DNA of 64,000 bases from NCBI GenBank assembly GCA_002943765.1, contig PQWQ01000009.1, forward strand, positions 1,612,001 to 1,676,000, written 5' to 3'. How positions within the stretch are numbered: the stretch's first letter is position 1; the number at the start of each line of letters is the position of its first letter. The notes below the pieces were generated by a model, which saw only the letters and a program-made list of their open reading frames with translations, searched no databases and was not told where the DNA came from. Source of the stretch: Psoroptes ovis. Its lineage: Eukaryota > Arthropoda > Arachnida > Sarcoptiformes > Psoroptidae. Position numbers and translations under genes: made by a program. Below are positions 1 to 14,654 of this stretch, one piece after another.

Positions 1-3000
1 GAATATATATTTATCAAATGATAATCTCGTGATAATTATTTTCCATTCTTATTTTTTTAATAATAGAGTATTGAATTATTAATGACCAAAATCAAATCAA
101 ATTAATGAAAAAGAAGTACAAAATTAAATCTTTAATAAATTATCAAAATTGAATAATTTGATAATGTGAACGATATGTATGATTATATTGAATTTGCGTG
201 CGAAATTATATCGACTAAATTGATGGTAACGAAAATTAACGAAAAAAATAAATTTTCTAATAAAAATGAACGTTAAACGATGCTTTCGTTTGTCGTTGTT
301 TATTTGTTCGATGACGACATCAACCAGTAGCAATTTGGCCAATTTCCCCTCGCCAGTGCTTCGGTTACTGATGACGTATCGATACGCTCGCGATTAACCA
401 TGAAATTCCGAACTTCTGACGTATTAGTTTTTCCCGATGTCCATCATTTTATCAAGGAAAATTGCTTAGAAAAATTGAATAAATTTCTAGCAGAATATTT
501 TTCGCCAAAGCATTGAAAAAATTGATATTTCAATATTTTTTTTTTTTTTCATTTTCAATACTAATTCGGTTTTGGCAGAATCGAAAATAATTTCAATGAT
601 TATTATTATAATCATCATCCAATAAAGCATCCGCGCAAATATACGAGAAATAAATATAAAAAAAAACGCATGCGTTTTCAATCAAAAAACTTTGCGATTC
701 TGATCCGAAGAAAAAAAATAGCAGAAATATATAACCAGAAATGATAATTTATGTGAATATAGAGCACATTTTAGTGGTAACGAATTAAAATTCTACTTGT
801 GTTATAATGTAATTCAAATTCGTAATTCTGTTTTATTTCATTTCATTTTTTTTTCTCGATTTAATACACGCAGATACATGCACATCTGAATTAAATGTGT
901 AGTAGTGTATATGGTTAGAATTGAAAGTTTTTTTTTCATGTTTGAAATGAAAAAATCTTTCATATGTTTTACCATTGATGTGATTATGACGGCCTGAGAT
1001 TGCACAAATTATTTTTTATTTCATTCAGATTCATCATCATAAGATCATCATCATCATTATTATTGTTACATCCATTTTCTTACACATATATTTATATTTA
1101 TGAATTTTCATAAATATTTTGAAAAATTTAAAATATACCAAACAAACAATAAGCGACAATTTTTTGATTATTTTATCGTTTCTATGAGAAACATATTGAA
1201 AATAATAATAAAACGTGTGCGTGTGTGTGTGTATGTGATTATATGATTTCAAATACTACAAACATGAAAATAATATATCATACATCACATCACACATATC
1301 TGACGACAAGTTTTGACAGTTTATCAATGTTGATAATATAATATAATGTTGATCATTTATTGTTATTTCAATATTGTGGTGAATTAAATTTTCAATATGA
1401 TTTTTGCAATTTGAAATTGAATCAATTCATCATATTATTATTAAATGTGAATTTGAACTTTATCAAATTTTTGTTGACAATTTTGAAATTTCAAATTCAA
1501 TTATTTTTTGTAAACTTGAATTTGAAATTAATTTTTCAAAAAAAAAAGTATTAATATAAATTAGAAATCTAAATTTTCTTAAGATTGTTTCAGTTAATTT
1601 CAAGTAATCAACTGGACGATTATAGCATCATCTTCAATTATCATTAATTATTCATTTTTGTTGTGACAGTGATTTCGATTCCCATTTCATCTTTGATTTA
1701 TTCATTATAGTTTTTTTTATACCAAATTAAAAATTCATAGGGAAAAAGAAAATTTTTTCGAAACCAACCATTTTTGACATGTTTTTCTATTATGACATGT
1801 ACAAAATAGATTTACTATGCCTCCGAAGAAAAATCTTCAAAATAAGCTTCAAAACAATCAATTTCAATGAATAATTGATTATTATTTATGATGATGATTT
1901 ATTGACTAAATCTAAATGAATTTGGCAAACACAAATTATTAAATGAATTGATGAACATATGTGTGTGGTGAGAATTATTCCTCAGATATTTTTTTTCAGT
2001 GCTATGCTTTAATCATCATTATCATCAAAGATGTCATCGAAAAATATCAAACAAAATGATTAAAATTGACATGTAAAATGTTGACATTTTCCCCGAAAAA
2101 TTTTTCTCATCATCATCATCATATGATATTTCATTCAACTTTGATTTTCATTTTGTTGTTCGTGATTTAATGAAGAAAATTAATTTTTTACCAATAATTT
2201 TCCTTCGTCAACACTTGCTCATTTAGATTTAATTGTCCCCAAAATTTCTTCAAAATAAAATTTCTCATATTTTATTCTTATTTTTCCCGAACTAAACTAA
2301 AGAATGTCAAATTTTCCTATTGTTTTTTTCTCCAACAATCATTATTGTCCGATACAATTTTTTCAGTGATGCATGAATGAATCAGCGACAAATAAATGTC
2401 TTGTGCTTGTGTTTATTTGTTATTATCAAACATTATCTGAAACAAAACAGACATCTCTATGTATGCACCAAAACAAAATGTGTGATCAGTTTGGAAATTT
2501 TAATGGCCAAATTCGACAACGACGAAAAGAATGAACAATAATCAATTCAAATCATCGATGAATAATAATGTATTAATAATCATATAAATGACAAATGGTT
2601 GACATTTTGAATTTTTTCAAAATTTCAAATTGAAAAATAAATAAATATTCAATCATTTTGACAATATTGTCATTTATTTTCAATAATATAGTGTCAAAGT
2701 GTATGAGTGTTTTTTTTCGATTAAAATAATGAGAAAATCTTTTCATCAACACCGATGATTAGAAATTTTGCAAAGAAAATTTAAATCTTGACATTTAACT
2801 GATTTATTTTTGTTTTTAATGCAAATTCTTCGATTCATCAATGATTTTCTACTTTTTAAATCAAATTTTACTGTGAAAAATAAATTAATTTTCAAGACAA
2901 AATTCAATTCAAATCGGCTTCTAAATCGAATCATCAATCGAGAAATTGATTTTTTCATCCATGAATATTTGAAATTTGATCGAATAAAGAAAAATTGAAA

Positions 3001-4688
3001 AAAAATTAATTGATTTCGGATTCCAAGGAATTTACAACAAGGTATGTGATGATTTTCAATTATTTTTTCACTTTTGATTTGTTTTGCTTTGATTTTCTTT
3101 TCTTTCTTTTCTGATGCTCATATAATTACATTTTTCTCTGTTACTGCACATAGAAACATTTTCACATATTTCTTATGATAACAATAGAGGAAACAACATT
3201 GATTGATAAAGATTATAAAAATATTTTTATTTTTATTTTCCTCAACTCTTTTCAATGAAAAATAATCGAGTTTTATATATTGTGTGTTTGATTTGTTTTG
3301 AGTACAATTTTTAATAAATTTCATTTTATCGTTATTTGCTTGATAGACTTTTAAATGATAATAAAATGAAATATAAATCTTTATTTGATTACACAACTAA
3401 TGATCAACCAACCAAGCAAGCAAGCAAAAATTGATTAACAAAAAATTTTATTGTATTTAATTTCTGTACAATTTTTTTTCGCCAACTTTTTCCATTCATT
3501 TCAAATACACAATGAAACAATAATGATATATAAAAAGTGACAGTTATCATGATAATAATAATAATAATACTTTTGAATGACAATTTTCATAACAAAGATA
3601 TTATGATTTAGATGATGATCTAAGAAATATTTTTGATTTATGTTTTTGTTTTTGCTTTGCTTTTTGTTTCAAAATGAATCAAAAATGTTTAAATTATTAT
3701 CATTTAAAATTATGCTCAATTGAACACATACTTGAACAACAATACTCGAATGGTAATTTCATAATTTATGTACTTGCATGATTCATGTTTGTGGGTGTGT
3801 AATGTTTTTTCTTTACATTTCTAATCGTTCATAACTGATTAACAATAACGAAAAAGAAAACATGTCAAAACAACCATTGAATGCTAATCACTGTGATAAC
3901 TCAAAAAAGCCCAAGTTCCTAGCTTCAAAATGCACAAAGAAATTCGAGAATCGAGACCAGTATTGAAATGAGAAAAATATGAATGGAAAAAAAATTCGAC
4001 GCCCAAACAAAAAAAATGTATCAATTTTAATTGACATTTACAAATGTCAAAAATTTCCATATTTTTTCTCCATTTTTTCCCATTTAAATTACATTGTTGG
4101 GTGTGTGTGCTTGAAAACATATATTTTTCATTTTCATGTAAATCACTTGCGAAAAAAAAACTTTTAATCTAAGTAAATCAACGATGAAAATTTATTTCGA
4201 TTTATTTATTCATTCTTGCCATTTATAAAAAAAGATTCATTTTGCCGTTTCAATAACGCGTGTTTAGATAGTTTAATAGTTCAGAAAAATTGAAATGATT
4301 AACGTTGAAATTACTTTCATTGATATATACATTTTATTGATGGCATTTAATAGTGAGAAAAAATGAATGAATGTTTCTCAGTTTTTAAACATTTCAATCA
4401 AACGGAATAGCTTAGAAACAACACAAACATTCATATATATAAAGCAATCGTTTATATTTATTTTAAATCAATGTGGCTGTATTTGAAAAAAATTTTCACA
4501 ATTTCAAACCTTTTTATTCATTTTAGTTTTGTTTGATTATTTGACTAAACAAACTCAAGTTAAAATCAATTTTTTTAGTTCAAAAAAAATTTACATTTGA
4601 AGAAATCATTTTTATTATTTGAAAGAAAATGTTTCAATTTTCTTCATTCATTTATGCATATTGGTTTATATTTATAACATTATAAATA

Positions 4689-4770
4689 TTTGGTTGTCCA
4701 AAAAGTTCTGGCCGATTTTCATGAGCAACTCTATCGTGATTCAGCGGCCTGAACTTTTTGGACAGCCTAA
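4689..4770. repeat. Hairpin MITE-like element, copy a (TA-flanked, ~82 bp)
   Basis: The ends are inverted repeats of about 26 bp: the left arm reads TTTGGTTGTCCAAAAAGTTC and the right arm is its near reverse complement, ending GGACAGCCTAA. TA dinucleotides flank both ends, as expected for Tc1/mariner-type target sites. The arms match four other copies in the window, but the central loop differs, so this is a diverged member or related subfamily. Confidence 0.75.
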
Positions 4771-5400
4771 TATATTCCCATTCTTACAAATAATTCAAAT
4801 TCAAATATTATAAATGAAAAAATACGCAAACAATTCACACATATGATTCTTTATTTTATTTTATTTCATTTCTTTTCATTAATTCATTATTCTTATGTAA
4901 ATAAATGAATCTAATAATAATAATACTAATTCTAATATTCACATATTCATTCATTTCTTTTGTTTATTCTTATTCTTTGTTTTTGTTGTTTTCATTTAAT
5001 TATAATTATAATAAATAAATAAATAAATAAATGCAAATAAAACAATATCATCTTTTGAGCGAGAAATAAACATAAATTTTTCTCCTATTTTTTCAAACTC
5101 TTTTGAAAAATTAATCGATTAATTATGCTAAACCAAACAACAAATAAACACAAAATAATAGAACTAATAATGAATGAATGAATTATAATAAATTAAAATT
5201 TAGACATAATCATATATGCATTTATTCTATTTTTTCGCATGTCAATACGCTTATGAAATAACTTATAAATAATGATGAATGAATAAACGAATATCAACAA
5301 GAAAAATGAATCAGAACATATGGATTTTGATGAGTGTTTTGAATTAGAATAAATTTTTATTTTTGGAAATTGAGAAAAAATTTTTGATTTTCTTCAGTGA

Positions 5401-5557
5401 AAATGCTTACCGATATGAAATGAACGTTTTTTCGACAATAATTTATTCAATTTTATTTTGATTTCATTAATGCGGAATGCAAAATATTTTAATGAATAAA
5501 AAAATTATGAATAAAATTAGCTTTGAAAAAAGGATCATTTCATATCGGTAAGCATTT
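5401..5557. repeat. 157-bp element with perfect 23-bp terminal inverted repeats
   Basis: Positions 5401-5423 (starting AAATGCTTACCGATATGAAA) are the exact reverse complement of 5535-5557. The 111-bp interior is AT-rich with no coding potential. Size and perfect termini suggest a MITE or a short transposon deletion derivative. No second copy was found in the window and no clear target duplication is visible. Confidence 0.7.
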
Positions 5558-8500
5558 AGATATATTGATTGAAATACTGATAATATTTAGTGAATAAACA
5601 AATATAATGAAATGTCATTTTTTCGTGACAATTGTGATATGTGGAAAGTGATATATTTTCATAACTTTTTTTTCGTCTTCCGATAAAATTTGAAATTTTC
5701 CTAAATTCATTATTATTTTGAAATGAAATTTTTCTCCATTTTCAAGTTTTAAATGTATGTGTCTGTTTGAATGATTGAATATACTGATAGTTTGCTCGAT
5801 TATAACTGATCAAATGATGATTTCAGTGCATAAATCAAACACTGATGAACAATAAACTTGTTTTATTGTCGATATTTCATCAATTGATTGGTGAAATAAT
5901 AATTATCACTATATGAACAAATAATCAAATAATTAAACTGAAAATTCAATTATTAAATAGTAGAATTCAATTATCATATAGTATTAAGTTGTGTATTTTT
6001 TTGTGCTCAAAATATTCCCGAACAAAAAAAGTTCATTTATTTTGATTTTATTTCTTTTCAACAGAAAAAAGTATCACAGAATTTCATTTCACTTGTCCAT
6101 GTCCAGTTTTGTTTTCAGTGTTTGAATTTATATTGAAATAAATTTTCTCTTCGCTTTCTGATTGTCCTTATTACGGTTGACAAAATTTAAATGTCATTTG
6201 TTATTGTTGTCGTTGTTCGTTCATATTTCATGTGAAATAATTTAATAAATTGTATGTAGATAATAATGAAAATGTTATCAAGTGAATCGAAAAACGAAGA
6301 TTCTTCATCCGAATAAAATGATTAGAATAGAAAAATTCAAATTTCTTATATATTCCTAGATAAAGAATTAGAAAAATTAATCATTTTGAAATTATTAAAT
6401 TCATACGCTTGAGAGTATTATTTTAAAATTTGTACAAATTTTGCTTCGCTATATCCAGTACTTTTATATTCAAAACTTGGTCAAAAGTTTTTTTTTTCTG
6501 AAGTTGTTTGTTGTTGTTTAGGCCACATCTAACAAACTAATAGTAACAAAACATCCATTTTGTATTGTTTGCATTATCATTATTCTGTATTATTACATGA
6601 AATACAATTGAAAATATTATTAATAAATATCACTCATAATACATCATAATCAATCATAATATCATCATTATTTTTGTTTGAAATGTACAGAATAGAAAAA
6701 TTTGTTTTACATAAAATTATTTTTTGAATTTTTATTCTATTCTGATTATATTCAAAGTTTTACACTGAATCAACACGAATTTAAATTAATATTCCCTTTA
6801 AAATAATACACGATCAATCAATCTTCCGTTTCATTAAGTTATTATTTGAAATTATTTTTCAAATAATCATTGAATTTTTGATGAAGAAAAAAAAATCCTT
6901 TTTTTTTCATGTCACACAATTTCACTGTGTAATTTGATTCATTGATAATCTACAATTTTACTTGATCAAGAACACATTCACAAATGATTCGTGACATTTG
7001 TAACTTGTTAATTTGCCACAACCTTTTAATTTATAATTTGATTGATTTTTGTAAGAAAAATTTTTCATGTTAATTTCTTTCGATTTCTTAGTTCTCATTA
7101 AAAGAATTATTATCACAGCTTTTAATTTTGATCTTTCACATTTATGTTGTCCTACTCATATGGGAATGTGTATATCGATTTTTATAATTTTGTTGAATTT
7201 TTTTCTCGAAATTTAAGAATATCATTCGATTCGAAAGATTTTTCAAGAAAATTGCGTAGGCTTAAATCGACTAAAATAACTTCAGCGCAAAGCCTTTAGA
7301 AAAAAAATTTTTTTTCCGATCATTTGAACATTTCATTGAACTGAACCAAACCATCAAACTGTACTGCTCCGGTTTGTTCGTTCTCATTCGATTTTAATCT
7401 TGAATGTTCAATTGAATGAACAAATGTTTGTTCATTTCTTATCAAATCGACGAAATGAATCGTCAAACGAAAAAATGAATGGTCATAATATATTCTTAAA
7501 GAGAGAATGGATTTCCTTTCATTCATTCATTCTATTCAAATCATGAAATTTAGTGAATCTTTTCTGAAATTTATTCTTTCATTTTTTCTGTGTGTGTGTA
7601 CTATGTTCATCATATAATATTCACTCATTCATTGACTTGGATAATGATTTGTGTTTGTTTGTTTGTGTTTGTATTTGGTTTATTTGTTGCTGTTGTCTTT
7701 GCGCTTTCCTTCCGTGATTCGCTTCGGTTTTTTATTTTTCATTTTTCTCAAATTCCATTTATTTTCATGCTTAAATTGTTTATTTTATTTTTTTTTTTCA
7801 TTAATTTATTTATAGACCAAAAAACAAATAAGCAAACAAAAATATTTTGACCATATTTGATCATTTAGCGTCAATGCTGCAGCACATTTACAAAATGAAT
7901 TAAGATTAATGTGTTGTTTTCCCCAGTTCGGTTAAATGATCGAAATGTGAATATAATGATAAATTTTTTTTAATCGACAGTGACATTTATCAGTATGTAA
8001 TTATCATTATCTCTTTTATTTTTATCGAAATTTTCACCATGTAAAATGCCCAAATAATGTCCACTAATTATCCGACAAAATGTTTTCGAAGAATGTGTTG
8101 TGACTATTTTTGAATATATTTTTCCAAGTATTCAAAAATAGACTTGTTATTACCATTGAATCAATGTCACTGCTATTCGTCATGATTCAAAATAGATTTT
8201 GAGTTCAAACATTTTTTTTTTTATTTGTCCCAAAAAACTTTTTATTATTATTTTGTTTACGTCATACATTTATTCGGGCTACCAATTTGAATTTTTTTCC
8301 ACCATTTACACTGCATTATTGTTTTAGCATTTAGTCCAACCGATTTAAAGAGTTGATCGTACATTTTTGTCGAATACGACAAGCTATTATTCTTTTTTAA
8401 TTATGAATATATTAAGAATTTCATTGGTCAAATGAATCAATACGTGACCATGTTAATTTATCGAAATAATAACTGATTTTATGTCAAAACATTTCAACTT

Positions 8501-11379
8501 GTTCGGGGTATGATTCTAATTGAAATTCTGTTTTATTTTTCGTTATATATTTGTGTTGATCTCAGAGCACAGATGCACAAATCAAACCCAATAAAAAGCA
8601 TTGAAAAAAATCATTTTAATGCATTTAACAATAAAACATTGAACAAATGATAATAAACCTAAATCTAATGACAATCTTCTAAATATAATGCAATCTGTCC
8701 AATGTCCTCTATGAAAAAAAAAACGTATCAATGTGTGTTGCGGCAATTTTCTTTATGGTTTTCTCCATTTGAGAGTGTTGACTACACTAAATCTAGTGGA
8801 TTGAATTTCAAAACATATTTGAATTGAAGAAGAATTCAAAAAAAAAAAAAAATGATTTTACTTTTATACATTTATTTGTTAAATGTATGTACTATTCGTA
8901 TTCGCTACAATTCATTCATTTGTATGCTGAATTTGTTTTTTGTTTGATCATCATCATCATCATCAAATAAAATATTATGAGAATGATGATAAAATGAAAT
9001 AAAATAAAAAGAGTAAAATTTAAATTGCACTGAAAGCTCACAAATGTACACATTAAACAGTAAAAAAAAAAAAAAACAATAGAATGTGAATCCGACAATC
9101 TTCTCTTGAAAATTTATTATCATTCATTCAATGTCTCTATACGTTCATTCAATGTTATTTAATTCTATTTTTTTTTCTCGAAATGATTCAAAAGAATTTA
9201 TCTTATCGTTCGTTACTGTTATGATTAAAACAATTTTACAATTCTTTTTGATTAAACAACAACAACAACAACAAATGTAATGGCAAATGAAATAAAATTT
9301 TATTCAACTTTTCACTATGAAATAGTGAAGTAGTGAAAATTTGATTCAAGTTTTATTTCATATTTTTTTTGAGTTTCACTAAATTGAACCCATATTTAAA
9401 ATTCATATTCAATTCTAGTATGTTAAAGATCTTTGAAGAGATTTCAGAGAGTTAGTTAGTTCAGTGAAATGAACACAGAGTACAGAAGTATGTCTAATTT
9501 CTATGAGAATGTTTGTATATTTTTCAAATGATTTATCAATTACATTAAACTAAAGTATATAAGTATTTTGAGTATCTTGAGACAAACTAATTATTTTTCT
9601 TAGTGTTTTTTTTTCATTTTGTTTCCATTTTTTCAAAAAAATATTTCGAATGCTTTGAAAAAGAATATAATATATCAAATGAGAATTTTATTCCATTGTT
9701 TTTTATTCAGTGGATTTGATGTACTTAAAGTACATTAATTTTTATTTTGAAACAAATTATGAAATGAGTACATTTTTTTTTTTTTTTTTTTGCAAAAAGC
9801 AACGAGTAATGAGCCGTTTCTTTCGTTTATGCCTTTTTTTCAAATCAATTAATCATTGAAAATGTTTTTTTTTTGGTAGAAATGATATGTGGTTGAATAA
9901 TAATCAATATCGATATCGTTGAACAAAATGTGAATTTATGAACACACAAAAATATGACTTACTGTGCGATACTGTTTCCATTATGTATTAGTCTATTTGT
10001 GTTCATTTAAAGTCTCACAATTCATATTTGATCGAGATGCTTTCATAGTTTATAGTTTTCATTCATTAAAATTGCTTATATATCAATTGAATTGATGATA
10101 ATCATTTCATAATGTGATCATTGAGTTTGTGTATATCATTTCACTGGATAAATGAAAAATGATTTGAAATAAAATGATATTCTTAAAATTTGAAATTTGA
10201 TACATTTTAGAATCTTTAGATTTTTTTTTCATTGATAATGAATGAATATCATTTCATCAATATCATTTCTCTTGCTGCTCATTATGATATTGTAATTCGA
10301 TTTCAAATTTGAATTTTTCGAACAGAGAATTCAATTGAATCATATTTTAATGAAATCGTATATTTTTCAAAATTTTTCACTGTTTGTTTCCTGATGATCA
10401 TTACACATAATTTAATATAAATTAAATTATTCAATTATTAATTTCTCGATCCCATATATGATCATTATCGTTGTAATTATATTAATCAAGTAATTTTTCG
10501 CACAAATACGAATTTTGTTAATTATTGAATCATACAAAACTCTCAAAATCGAGAAAAATATGAAGTCTATTGATTGAAATAGCGAGCATAGAGAGCTGTG
10601 GATATCATTTTTCATCCAAAATTTACTTCATTCATTCATTCATTAGATTCAAAATGAATAATGATGGATTTTTTTCCTCCATTTCTCCATTCATCCAGCT
10701 TGCTAAAATTCATCATTTTCGATTCATTTTCGATTGATTCCTTTGAACAATGTATGAATTATTATTATTATGCATTTATTCATGTCTAATGGACCATAAT
10801 TTTTTACAACATTTCTAATATTTGTTTGCTTTCTTGTTTTTCTTGTTTTCTTTGAATGATTAGAAATTCAATATATTCATATTTTTCCATTTTTTTCTGT
10901 GTATCAAATCTGTGACGTATTCAAATTCTCATATTCATATGAAAAATATGAATTAAATATAAACAAGAATCCATCAATGTATTATTCACTGTGAAATCAT
11001 TGCTTGGATTACTCGAAAAAATAATGATTTGAAACAATGATTTTTTTCTGGTCCATGTGATTCAGTTACAAAAATCAATCTTGTATATCGAAAATCAATT
11101 CTCAGAAAGTTTACCATCGAAATCTTGATTATTATTGTTTCACATTGTGTTAGTGTTTCATTAATTGCATAATGTGATATTTATCCATCCACAAACATAT
11201 AGTTTTGAATAGATTTTATCAATTTGAAATTTGGCATGAATAACAATAATCTCTGAATCTTGGTTGGACAAAATTTCGGTAAACATGCTGCTGTGGTTTT
11301 CGATGTTTTACATGTTTCAATTTATTCAATATATCTTGATTGTTTTCGACTGAAAGGCACGAAAAAAAAATTCATCAAT

Positions 11380-11482
11380 TACAGTGTTTAAAGTTTTTAA
11401 TTCGTAGTTTTAAAATTGATTTTCATAATTTTACGATTCGAAATTCCATTCAAAACTACGAATAAAAACTTGAAACGCTGTA
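11380..11482. repeat. Hairpin element, family 2, copy 1 (~103 bp)
   Basis: The left arm starts TACAGTGTTTAAAGTTTTTA and contains TTCGTAGTTTT. The right arm contains AAAACTACGAATAAAAACTT and ends ACGCTGTA, so the element folds into a long imperfect hairpin. A related element with the same ACGAATAAAAACTT end lies at 57,616-57,761. Confidence 0.65.
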
Positions 11483-12674
11483 TGATTAATTAATCAATTT
11501 CTATGAATATATTCCGAAATTATTAATTGATTAATTAATTATGGATGTGAAAATGTGTCGAAAACTTTTATGATTAATTAACTTTGATTGATTTTGCATT
11601 CATTTGGTTTTTTCAACGATTGTGATTATATATCTACTTTGACATTTGATTTTGTCTTTTGTTTCAATTTTATTGTAAATTCTTGAAATTCATTTTATCT
11701 CTCTTTGAAAAATTGAATTCATTTCGGATTTTTTTCCATCTCGAATATGATTCGACATTTTTCAGCGGAACATTTTCCATGTATTCACCGTAATACGCGT
11801 AGACATGTAACAATTTTTTTTTTTGAATTGCTTTTGGATGCATTATATTTGTTTTAAAACTTTTGTCTATTTTCCGTGAAACTTTTCATTGTGATGCATA
11901 CGCAATAAAATACAATAAATTGTTTTTTATGAAAAAAATAAATTTCATTTTTTATTTTCATATCATTTCATTTCTAATTTCCATTCATACATTCATTCAT
12001 ATGTTGATTATTTTAATGGAAATTTCGTATGGAAGAATTTTTGTTTTCTCATTATTTTTATTACCGTATTTTTCACTATTTGAAATTTTAACTCTGACAA
12101 AACAATTTCATTCATAAATTACACAGTGAAAAATTAACATTCCATCTCTCCTGCACCTAAAATAAATATTTCTCATTTTTCTTTCAAAACATTGATTGCT
12201 GAAATATGTTTATTTCAGGAATTTTATTTTTATTTTTATTTTGCATATAAATAAATAACTTGAATCCAGGCTTTTGAAAGGTTCACACAGGTATAACTCT
12301 CTGTGTTTGATCATTCATACATAAAAGAATTCATGATGTGAATTCATTCATGATCTTTCCGAAAGTCTTTTCAAAAACACCTTTGATCTTTTCAAATCTT
12401 GTCTTTTTCGTTGTAGCATGACACGAGTTAATAACAATTGAATTCTTAAGAATATAATAGATGTCTATTGGAATTTTTCTTGAGTCAATTTTTCCCATTA
12501 TTAAATGAATTGAAGCTTGAGGCTATTGACTGCTCGAATTCTGCATATTTTCTCTGTGTATTTTTACATCAAAAAAAAAAAAAAAAAAATAGTCAACATG
12601 ATAATCATAATTCAGTACTGATTCGTCGGTAGTGTATTATATTTGCTATGTCAACTAAACAAAATATTTAATAC

Positions 12675-12697
12675 ATGAATGAATGAATGAATGAATA
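12675..12697. repeat. Tetranucleotide microsatellite (GAAT)n
   Basis: About five uninterrupted GAAT units. Several shorter TTCA/GAAT runs lie elsewhere in the window. Confidence 0.85.
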
Positions 12698-13402
12698 CAA
12701 ACAAAAAATGAATGAATCTATTCCATATTAGATTGTGATTTTATCTTATTATTATCGTTATCCGAAAAATTTCTGATGAAAAATATAAAAATATAATTTC
12801 ATAAAGATTTGAATATACAATAAGATCTTATTATTTAGATAAACAAACATAATAATAATATCAATAATGATAAAATTGCAAATATTCTTTATTCAATTTG
12901 AAAATATTATCGAGAAAAATTATTTAAAAAAAAAATCTTTGTCAAATATTCAAAGATTTTTCAATGTAAATATTGAAGATTTCGAAAATTATTGTGATTA
13001 TGATTATTGTAGCTTCATCAAAAATATAAATAATTCTTTTGAAATTTTTAAAATAAAAATCAAAAAATTAAAAATAGTGGATCGAATCGTAAAAGTTTTC
13101 AATACACATTATGATTTGTATGTGTAAATATCAATATTTATTATTATTATTATTATTTAGTTCTATCAATGAGATAATAATAATGGCCGAAAAAAACCAA
13201 ATGATAAATAAATGATAATGATCAATTTGATAGTAGTAATCATAATCAAAATGTACACAAATGTTAAATGTACACGCAGCAAAGCAAAGCAAAGAAATAT
13301 GCATTTATTATGGCAAAGCTTATGGCTATTTTCATGTCTAAGATTTTAGATAATATTCGATAAAATGTCGAATGATTATGTGATTATTTATTTTAATAGA
13401 AA

Positions 13403-13483
13403 TAAGGTTATTCGCAAAGTTTTCGCCGGTTATATCGTAGCAAATCATTGGAAAATTGTCAAGGATTTTTCGGACAACTTAAA
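13403..13483. repeat. Hairpin MITE-like element, copy b (~81 bp)
   Basis: The ends are imperfect inverted repeats: left AAGGTTATTCGCAAAG, right TTTTTCGGACAACTTA. The interior shares TATATCGTAG and AATCATTGGAAAAT with copy e in the same orientation and with copies c and d in reverse. This is one of the more diverged copies. Confidence 0.7.
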
Positions 13484-13610
13484 TAAATAATAATGGTTTC
13501 AATATGAAATGTAACTTTCTTCTATTTTTCCATAAGAAAAAAATTTCTTTAATGTATTTTTACAAATATATATATTGAAATGATATAATTAATAGAAAAT
13601 CGATTAGTCA

Positions 13611-13632
13611 ATTAATGATTATAATCATTAAT
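13611..13632. repeat. 22-bp perfect palindrome
   Basis: ATTAATGATTA is followed directly by its reverse complement. It is A/T only, so it may be chance in this composition. Confidence 0.5.
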
Positions 13633-14244
13633 ATATTAATAATATATAAAGATGTTCCTGTGATATTTTAAATGTATGTGTGTGCAGTGTTTGTATGTAT
13701 AAAAACTAAATATTATTTTCCCATTATTATTAATGATCAATATATAATAGAGCATTCGATTCATTTCGTTTCGTTTTTCATATTTCACACCAATGATACT
13801 TTGAAATTTTAAATCTTTTATCCAATATTTCACACATACATTTCAATGGTTATTATTATTATTGCTTTGATAATGATTATTATTATTATTTTCATCATTA
13901 TTATTCGATTCATGAATTTCATCTAGTCTTTCCATTCTCTTTATCTCTCTATTCGTTTTGTAAATTAAGAAGTTTGTTAAGTTTTATTTTCTTCAAATGA
14001 TTTTTATTGTTTTTTCATCAAAAAAAAAAAAAAAAAAAAATACCAAGAGAATAATTTAATATTTGAAATATAAATATATATTATTTTTCATTTGTTTCCT
14101 TAATTTAATGATTTTTAGCTTTACCAAACCGTTATAAATGATGAGAAGATGCTTGAACACATGCACACACACTCCAACAAATAAACGCACATAATTTTAG
14201 CCATTAATCAGTAATTGGTGATTTGTTGATGATGATGATTATGG

Positions 14245-14266
14245 CACACACACACACACACACACA
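14245..14266. repeat. (CA)11 microsatellite
   Basis: An uninterrupted CA run just upstream of the first recognised DGK exon. A shorter GT run lies near 1217-1232. Confidence 0.9.
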
Positions 14267-14654
14267 TAAACCGAGAATTGGTGGCTATATTCACCATATA
14301 TAACTCATAAATTCATTTATTATATAACCTAATTGATTGATTTGTATGTCCATATTATTGTTTCCTTTTTTTTTATTCCTTATAGATAAATGACGACGAA
14401 ATAAATTCTTTTTGCCCAACCACTGTATTAACTGTATAACATCATTCATCTATTGTTGTCGTATTAACTTCCTATGATATTTTGGTTAAGGAGTATAGAT
14501 GAATATTCTCCAGAAAAATAGCGAATCCTAAAAATATAAATCAAAGATTAATCAATTAACTTATGATCAAAGTTTGTACATTTTGTTTTTCAATGAGGTT
14601 AAAGACTGGCAATTAAATTGAATTCAATTTAATTTTTTTACTTTTGGTCACAAG

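Larger units (their letters stand above)
1..14654. other. AT-rich non-coding region upstream of the DGK gene
   Basis: This stretch has no ORF with domain content or codon-like composition. The short ORFs are Phe/Ile/Asn/Lys-rich translations of A/T homopolymers. It contains many poly(T)/poly(A) runs, TTCA/GAAT and TAA microsatellites, and the small inverted-repeat elements listed separately. The DGK coding exon at 14,655 opens at a splice acceptor with no in-frame ATG before 14,901, so the DGK promoter and at least one upstream exon probably lie here. I could not place them. Confidence 0.6.

Noticed and set aside
7590..7850. 86-codon ORF rich in Phe/Val/Ile resembling a membrane protein
   Set aside because: It is made of T-rich low-complexity sequence; there is no conserved motif, no codon bias and no splice context. 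Similar ORFs appear throughout the AT-rich spacer.
12867..13127. 86-codon Lys/Ile/Asn/Phe-rich ORF
   Set aside because: Composition is that expected of random AT-rich sequence; no domain or homologue is recognised.
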